From positions 1 through 19,903 of the forward strand of contig JALNVG010000025.1 of the NCBI GenBank assembly GCA_023227685.1: a stretch of 19,903 nucleotides of DNA, read 5' to 3'. Shown one piece after another: positions 14,646-19,903 of this stretch (position 1 is its first letter; every line of letters begins with the position of its first letter). This DNA comes from Bacteroidaceae bacterium. Its GTDB lineage: Bacteria > Bacteroidota > Bacteroidia > Bacteroidales > Bacteroidaceae. The notes under the pieces were generated by a model, which saw only the letters and a program-made list of their open reading frames with translations, was not told the DNA's origin and searched no databases. The position numbers and the translations under genes were made by a program.

Positions 14646-14690
14646 GACCGGCGGAACACACGAAACTTCAGATGGAATAAATTCTACTAC

Positions 14691-15554
14691 CTAAACCGAA
14701 CAACGATATTCTATTGGTCCCATCCCGGCATTCCGTTTAAAAAACTTTCCGAAGAATGACTGATTAGCAAAATTCAAATCCATAGCAATCTGCTGCACAG
14801 TCTTCGTCGTTGTTTTCAATTGAGCCTTGGCTTCGAGAGTAACCAAACCATCGATCCAATTCGTCACTGTTTTTCCTGTTATCTGCTTAGTAACGAGTGA
14901 TAAATATTTTGGAGTAATACATTGCAAATCAGCATAGTACCCAACTTTGCGTTCTTTACGAAAATGAGAATTGGCATCTTTAAGAAATTGTTCAACTATT
15001 TCATCTTGCCGCGTCTGATTGAGGTGTCCTCCTTTTATGTTTAAAGGAACCAACCCATAAAGGCAAAAGGACATCGCAATAATCATATGCTTCAATTCTT
15101 CTCTTTTAAAAACAGTCTCCTTTTGTTCCATAAACTGCCAAATAAAATCGAGATATTTCAAAATATATTGATAATTGGAATCCTCAAGATGAATTACTAA
15201 ATTTTCACTAACATAAATAATCATATTAACCAGTTGCGGAATATTCTGTGAAACTACCTCGTGACTGAATTTTTCTGAAAAAGAGATAAAACAACCATCA
15301 AAATCATCAGAAATGCCCTTCATTTTAACAATAGACTTCTCCGGCATTATCACAAGATCTTTTGGCAAAACCGTAAAAGATTTCTGATTAATATCTAAAT
15401 TAACCATTCCTTTCGTACAAACACAAAATGCACTATTTTCTATAGGTATAGGCAATTTAATGTTTTTGTAATTTAATCCCCTAATTATTACAAAATCATC
15501 ACCAAGAAACTGATAACTTTTAAATAAACTAAGTTTCTTTTCTAATTGTTCCAT
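14691..15554 (-). CDS. AraC-family transcriptional regulator
   Basis: This 287-residue regulator has an N-terminal cupin-like sensing domain (about 20-170) and a C-terminal AraC/XylS domain with two helix-turn-helix units (about 187-285). The first unit contains GYYADLQCITPKYLSLVTKQ and the second VQQIAMDLNFANQSFFGKFF, followed by the typical GMGPIEYR ending. An in-frame TTG at 15569 would add five residues, but the -7 element TATATTTG (15584-15577, minus strand) puts the transcription start about there. The ATG at 15554 is therefore preferred. It is divergent from the efflux adaptor gene, with 222 bp between them, and is likely to control that efflux operon. The inducer is unknown. Confidence 0.88.
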   Translation of the reverse strand: MEQLEKKLSLFKSYQFLGDDFVIIRGLNYKNIKLPIPIENSAFCVCTKGMVNLDINQKSFTVLPKDLVIMPEKSIVKMKGISDDFDGCFISFSEKFSHEVVSQNIPQLVNMIIYVSENLVIHLEDSNYQYILKYLDFIWQFMEQKETVFKREELKHMIIAMSFCLYGLVPLNIKGGHLNQTRQDEIVEQFLKDANSHFRKERKVGYYADLQCITPKYLSLVTKQITGKTVTNWIDGLVTLEAKAQLKTTTKTVQQIAMDLNFANQSFFGKFFKRNAGMGPIEYRCSV

Positions 15555-15576
15555 TGTTCTTTTTATCAAGTTATCG

Positions 15577-15584
15577 CAAATATA
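15577..15584 (-). promoter_or_regulatory. -7 element of the AraC-type gene
   Basis: TATATTTG on the minus strand is an exact -7 match. The nearest TTTG (15611-15608) is 23 bp upstream, longer than the usual 19-21, which suggests a weak or activator-dependent promoter. The -33 candidate overlaps one of two AAATACGA repeats. Confidence 0.45.
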
Positions 15585-15776
15585 ATCAATCTTTTCTTTG
15601 ATACATACAAAATACGACTATTAGACCAACTATAAATACGAAAAAACCTTTTATCATACCGAAAAATGCAAGAACTTTGCAGAAGAAAAAGAAAATATAA
15701 TTTTCAATGCGAAAAAAAGGCCTATTGATCTTTATATTAACAATTGGTTGAATTAAGAAATAAATAAAATCTGATT

Positions 15777-16799
15777 ATGGTAATAAAGAAATGTTTTATT
15801 TTAGGAACCGCACTTCTTATATTAGTTGGCTGCTCCAATAAAAAGACAAACACAGAAATCGAACCCATCGCTGTTAAAACTCTTTCGGTTGAACCTACTA
15901 CAGCAGCGGGCAATCGTAGTTATGTAGGAACAATTGAGGAATCGTATGGATCCATGCTTAGTTTCTCAAACATAGGCACAGTATCACAAGTTCTTGTAGA
16001 TGAGGGAGCAAAGGTTAAAAAGAATCAGGCTCTGGCAGTAATTGATAAAACATCTACCAATAACACCTACGAAATCGCCAAATCAGCCTTAAAACAAGCA
16101 CTAGATGCTTATAACAGACTAAGCTCCCTATATAAAAAAGGTAGCCTTCCGGAAATCAAATATGTAGAGATTCAAACAAAACTGGCGCAAGCTCAGGCAT
16201 CAGAGCAAATAGCAAAAAAAGCATTGAACGACTGCGTACTAAGAGCACCATTTGCAGGATATATCGCCCAACGCAGTGTGGATGCCGGAAATTACGTAAT
16301 ACCAGCTATGCCTTGCTTTAAATTGGTAAAAATCAATCAAATTTATGTCAAACTTTCCATTCCCGAACAAGAAATATCCAAGTTAAAAATAGGGCAAGCA
16401 GTTTCTTTCACAGTTTCGGCCCTTGACAAAAAACAATTTACCGGTAAAATTAAAGAAAAAGGTGTACAGGCAAACCCTTTGAGCCACACTTATCCAGTCA
16501 AATTGGTACTGAATAATTCTGATTATGCTTTACTTCCGGGTATGGTTTGCAGTGCATCCATCAATACGAATGGCCAAGCCAATACCTTTATCATACCCCA
16601 AGAAGCGGTGATGCTTGATAATGACGGCTCACATTTCGTATGGCTCTTACAAAAATCGCAAGCAACCAAACGCGTAGTTTTGACCAATGAAGTCAACAAA
16701 CAAGGCGTCATCGTAACTGCCGGACTTAACAATGGCGATAAAGTCATTATTGAGGGACAAGATAAAGTAAGTGAGGGAACAAAAATCAAAGAATCATGA
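15777..16799 (+). CDS. RND efflux periplasmic adaptor lipoprotein (HlyD/AcrA-like)
   Basis: This 340-residue membrane-fusion protein links an inner-membrane RND pump to an outer-membrane channel. The lipoprotein signal has lipobox LVGC with Cys19 as the lipid anchor. The split lipoyl/biotinyl-like domain is at about 62-90 (GTVSQVLVDEGAKVKKNQAL) and 154-185 (VLRAPFAGYIAQRSVDAGNY). A short alpha-helical hairpin (about 96-150) sits between the halves, the beta-barrel domain is at about 188-265, and a membrane-proximal domain runs to the end. It is slightly shorter than AcrA-type adaptors. Its stop overlaps the permease start (ATGA, 16796-16799), so the two are translationally coupled. The divergent AraC-type gene is a likely regulator. 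The substrate cannot be deduced. Confidence 0.92.
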   Translation: MVIKKCFILGTALLILVGCSNKKTNTEIEPIAVKTLSVEPTTAAGNRSYVGTIEESYGSMLSFSNIGTVSQVLVDEGAKVKKNQALAVIDKTSTNNTYEIAKSALKQALDAYNRLSSLYKKGSLPEIKYVEIQTKLAQAQASEQIAKKALNDCVLRAPFAGYIAQRSVDAGNYVIPAMPCFKLVKINQIYVKLSIPEQEISKLKIGQAVSFTVSALDKKQFTGKIKEKGVQANPLSHTYPVKLVLNNSDYALLPGMVCSASINTNGQANTFIIPQEAVMLDNDGSHFVWLLQKSQATKRVVLTNEVNKQGVIVTAGLNNGDKVIIEGQDKVSEGTKIKES

Positions 16800-19700
16800 G
16801 TAAGAATAGGCATCAGGGAATAATAGAAAGCGTGATGCACCATCGTTACATCATGGTGTTACTGCTTGTGAGTTTTGTAATCTTCGGCATATATTCACTA
16901 ATTAAAATGCCGAAAAACGAATTCCCAACTTTTACCGTCCGCCAGGGAGTAGTCGTCGGCATTTATCCTGGCGCAAATTCTTCCGAAGTTGAAGAACAAT
17001 TGACCAAGCCACTCGAAACATTCCTTTGGGGATTTAAAGAAATTAAAAAGAAAAAGACCTATTCACAAAGCAAAGACGGCTTATGTATTGTCTATGTGGA
17101 ACTGAACAATAACGTAAAAAACAAAGATGAATTTTGGAGTAAATTCAAAATTCGCATGAATCAGTTTAAATCATCATTACCTACCGGCGTACTCGCCCTA
17201 ATAGCCAATGATGATTTCGGCAATACCTCTGCACTACTTATCACTCTTGAAAGTAAGGACAAAACTTACCGCGAACTCCATAACTATATGACGGACCTCG
17301 AAGACAATCTTCGCACAATTCCAGCTGTGGCAAATCTTCGGGTATATGGAGAACAAAAAGAACAAATAGGTGTTTACATTGACCGTGACAGATTAGCAAA
17401 TTACGGATTGAACACAGCCACTCTACTAGCCACACTCTCCTCTCAGGGAATGACTATCATCAATGGCTCCGTAGACGACAAAAATACCGTACGTCCTATT
17501 CATTTGCGTTCTTCGATGAGCACGGAAAATGGAGTGGCCAATCAAATTGTCTATTCCGATCCGAAAGGAAATACCATTCGCCTACGTGATATTGCCACTA
17601 TCAAGCGTGAATATCCGGATCCATCATCATTTATCAAAAATAATGGAAAGAAGTGCATCGTATTGTCGCTAGAGATGAATGACGGTAATAATATTGTTCA
17701 TTTCGGTAAAGACGTAAAAAAAATAATTAAAGATTTTAAAGATACATTACCAAATGATGTAACGATTTATCCTATTACCGACCAAAGTAAGGTGGTCAAT
17801 GATTCCATCATTAACTTTCTCGAAGAGCTGCTCATCTCCATCGTCGCTGTCATTATTGTCATCATGCTGCTATTGCCGATAAGAGTAGCCAGTGTAGCTG
17901 CCAGCACGATTCCAATTACGATATTCATATCTTTGGGCATTTTTTATGCATGCGGCATCGAACTGAACACCGTTACATTAGCTGCACTAATCGTCACATT
18001 GGGTATGATTGTGGATAATTCTATTGTCATCATCGATTGTTATATTGAATGTATAGACAACGGAATGAGTCGATGGCATGCCGCTTCTTATGCCGCCAAA
18101 GAGTTTTTCCTCTCTATATTCAGTGCTACTTTGGCCATATCCATCACTTTCTTCCCTTTCCTCATTACGCTAACCGGAATATTTAAAGACTTTGTAAAAT
18201 GGTTTCCTGTAAGTGTCTGCATCGTGTTAGGCACTTCACTGCTTATTGCCGTATTCGTCACTCCTATCATGCAGTTCACTTTTATCAAAAAAGGATTGAA
18301 AAAAGAACCTGACAAAAAACAGAGAAAAACAGTTCTTGAAATAATTCAAACCTATTATAACAAACTCATCACCGTATGTTTCAAACATCCGTTTGTCACT
18401 TTAGCTGTAGGCGTAGTATCTATTATTTTCGGAGCTTGGCTTTTCAGCATACAACCACAAAAATTATTACCCGTAGCCGAACGAGATCAGTTTGCCGTAG
18501 AGATTTATCTTCCTACAGGAACAGCAATAGAACGAACAGAACAAGTAGCCGACAGTTTAGGACAACTATTACGAAAAGACAAACGGGTGATCAGTATTAC
18601 TACTTTCTACGGATCGGGCTCTCCCCGATTCCAAACTTCTTATGCTCCACAAATCGGAGGAAGTAATTTTGCACAATTCATCGTTAATACGACCGACAAA
18701 AACGCGACAGTTGAATTACTCGATAAATACACACCACTATATACAAACTATTTTTCCGAGGCTAAAGTACGCTTTAAACAACTCGAATATTCGGAGGCTA
18801 CTTCTCCCATTGAAATCCGTTACTCAGGCGATAATCTGAAACAATTACATCAAATAGCAGATTCTGCAATGAGAATCATGCGTAAGGATCCTGATCTATT
18901 GCTTGTTCGCAGTAGTTTCGAAGGCAACACTCCCGGCATTGATGTAATGATGAATGATGTGGAAGCCAATCAAATCGGCATCAATAAGTCCTTACTATCC
19001 ATAAATCTAGCTACGAGGTTTGGATCAGGTTTACCTCTGACCACGGTTTGGGAAGGTGACTATCCGATAAAAGTAATGCTAAAAGATAGTCATGCCGGTA
19101 TGCAAACACCTGAAGACCTGAAGAATGCCACAGTTAGCGGCATCATTCCGGGAATAAACGTACCACTCAGACAAATAGCAGAAACCAAGCCCGATTGGAC
19201 CTACGGACAGATTGTAAGACGTAACGGAGTTCGTACCGTATCCATCTTTTCGGATATTGTGAGAAACAAAAACTTGAATCAGATTACCGATAAAACAATT
19301 AACGAATTAAAAGCAAACATCCAACTTCCTGCCGGAATTAAAATGTCTATAGGTGGACAACGTGAATCAGATAACGAAACACAACCACAAATTGTTGAAG
19401 GACTCATTATCGCAATAATGATTATTTTCATGATCCTGATATTTCACTTCAAAGATATCCGACTATCATTGCTTATTATGTACTCGCTACTTTTTTCTTT
19501 ATTGGGAGCCGCCACAGGAGTTGCAATTATGGGACAAGCCATAAGCCTGACAAGTATTCTTGGCATTGTCTCCTTAATGGGTATTATTGTTCGTAATGGA
19601 ATAATAATGATTGATTATGCCGAAGAATTGCGAATCAAACATCGCATGAGCGCTAAGCATGCTGCCTTACAAGCCGCAGAGCGAAGGATGCGCCCGATAT

Positions 19701-19903
19701 TCCTAACAAGCGCTGCTGCTTCAATGGGCGTAATACCGATGGTTATCGCCAATACCCCGCTATGGGGGCCAATGGGTATCGTTGTTTGCTTCGGTACTAT
19801 AATCTCTATGTTCTTTATCATTACGATGATTCCTGTTGGATACTGGATGATTTTCCGGATAGAAGATAAAAGACGAATATTAAAAAATGAAAAAGAACAT
19901 TCA
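16796..19903 (+). CDS. RND efflux permease (AcrB/HAE-like), 3' end outside window
   Basis: The frame from the ATG at 16796 stays open for 1036 codons to the right edge. RND permeases are usually about 1010-1060 residues and this one has passed its last membrane segment, so only a few codons should be missing. The first membrane helix is at about 20-38 and the second half starts with a helix at about 533-551. The two large periplasmic loops are at about 40-330 and 552-865, and helices 8-12 run from about 868 to 1025. It is a proton-driven exporter paired with the lipoprotein adaptor. The relay Asp407 is present in GMIVDNS, but Asp408 of AcrB is Asn408 here, and AcrB Lys940 corresponds to Arg933 (IIVRNGIIM). 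Arg964 and Thr971, matching AcrB Arg971 and Thr978, are kept. Drug versus other substrates is unresolved. An outer-membrane TolC-like gene may follow. Confidence 0.92.
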   Translation, partial: MSKNRHQGIIESVMHHRYIMVLLLVSFVIFGIYSLIKMPKNEFPTFTVRQGVVVGIYPGANSSEVEEQLTKPLETFLWGFKEIKKKKTYSQSKDGLCIVYVELNNNVKNKDEFWSKFKIRMNQFKSSLPTGVLALIANDDFGNTSALLITLESKDKTYRELHNYMTDLEDNLRTIPAVANLRVYGEQKEQIGVYIDRDRLANYGLNTATLLATLSSQGMTIINGSVDDKNTVRPIHLRSSMSTENGVANQIVYSDPKGNTIRLRDIATIKREYPDPSSFIKNNGKKCIVLSLEMNDGNNIVHFGKDVKKIIKDFKDTLPNDVTIYPITDQSKVVNDSIINFLEELLISIVAVIIVIMLLLPIRVASVAASTIPITIFISLGIFYACGIELNTVTLAALIVTLGMIVDNSIVIIDCYIECIDNGMSRWHAASYAAKEFFLSIFSATLAISITFFPFLITLTGIFKDFVKWFPVSVCIVLGTSLLIAVFVTPIMQFTFIKKGLKKEPDKKQRKTVLEIIQTYYNKLITVCFKHPFVTLAVGVVSIIFGAWLFSIQPQKLLPVAERDQFAVEIYLPTGTAIERTEQVADSLGQLLRKDKRVISITTFYGSGSPRFQTSYAPQIGGSNFAQFIVNTTDKNATVELLDKYTPLYTNYFSEAKVRFKQLEYSEATSPIEIRYSGDNLKQLHQIADSAMRIMRKDPDLLLVRSSFEGNTPGIDVMMNDVEANQIGINKSLLSINLATRFGSGLPLTTVWEGDYPIKVMLKDSHAGMQTPEDLKNATVSGIIPGINVPLRQIAETKPDWTYGQIVRRNGVRTVSIFSDIVRNKNLNQITDKTINELKANIQLPAGIKMSIGGQRESDNETQPQIVEGLIIAIMIIFMILIFHFKDIRLSLLIMYSLLFSLLGAATGVAIMGQAISLTSILGIVSLMGIIVRNGIIMIDYAEELRIKHRMSAKHAALQAAERRMRPIFLTSAAASMGVIPMVIANTPLWGPMGIVVCFGTIISMFFIITMIPVGYWMIFRIEDKRRILKNEKEHS

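Larger units (their letters stand above)
14381..14690. other. Convergent intergenic region made largely of repeats
   Basis: This gap lies between the convergent Crp-like and AraC-like genes. It holds a three-unit 22-bp tandem repeat inside an inverted repeat (14434-14519) and a second, separate inverted/direct repeat set (14564-14645). No convincing coding sequence is present; an ATG at 14560 opens a frame of only nine codons. Confidence 0.6.

Noticed and set aside
18376..18839. Alternative frames inside the RND permease gene
   Set aside because: They are Arg/Ser/Thr-rich shadow translations. The true frame from 16796 is continuous through this stretch with clear RND features.

Overview
The window is AT-rich chromosomal DNA from a member of the Bacteroidota, most likely order Bacteroidales and Bacteroides-like. 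The promoters carry the Bacteroidota -33 TTTG / -7 TAnnTTTG signature with 19-20 bp spacing (clearest at 6463-6493, 6278-6309 and 13383-13414). The gene families are typical of that group: DUF4468, class III fructose-1,6-bisphosphatase, a YidE/AspT-type transporter and short Crp-like regulators. No phage, IS, plasmid or CRISPR genes are seen. This is mostly ordinary core and regulatory sequence with several unusual non-coding signals.

Left part (1-2669): a D-lactate dehydrogenase, an exported DUF4468 protein, and a small basic protein on the opposite strand. A terminator-like stem separates the first two, and a candidate promoter for the second overlaps it.

Centre-left (2670-6192, minus strand): a tight four-gene operon read as thioredoxin lipoprotein, small ferredoxin, MarR regulator, then an 825-residue fusion of CoA-disulfide reductase, rhodanese, TusA and DsrE-like domains. 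The intergenic gaps are 3 bp, a 4 bp overlap and 11 bp. Together they look like a thiol/persulfide or sulfane-sulfur handling and redox module, probably controlled by its own MarR protein. This is the most coherent candidate system in the window.

Centre (6193-9401, plus strand): a divergent regulatory region, then an AMP-forming acyl-CoA synthetase followed 20 bp later by an outer-membrane-type protein with eight exact-length 16-residue repeats. Convergent to these are class III fructose-1,6-bisphosphatase (gluconeogenesis) and, upstream of it, a YidE/AspT-type transporter with two RCK_C domains.

Right part (13174-19903): tRNA-Ser(GCU) and tRNA-Glu(CUC) share a promoter whose 20-bp spacer contains a perfect palindrome. 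They are followed by a Crp/Fnr-like regulator, a repeat-rich convergent intergenic region (14381-14690), and an AraC-type regulator transcribed divergently from an RND efflux adaptor lipoprotein and its RND permease. The permease reading frame is still open at the right edge.
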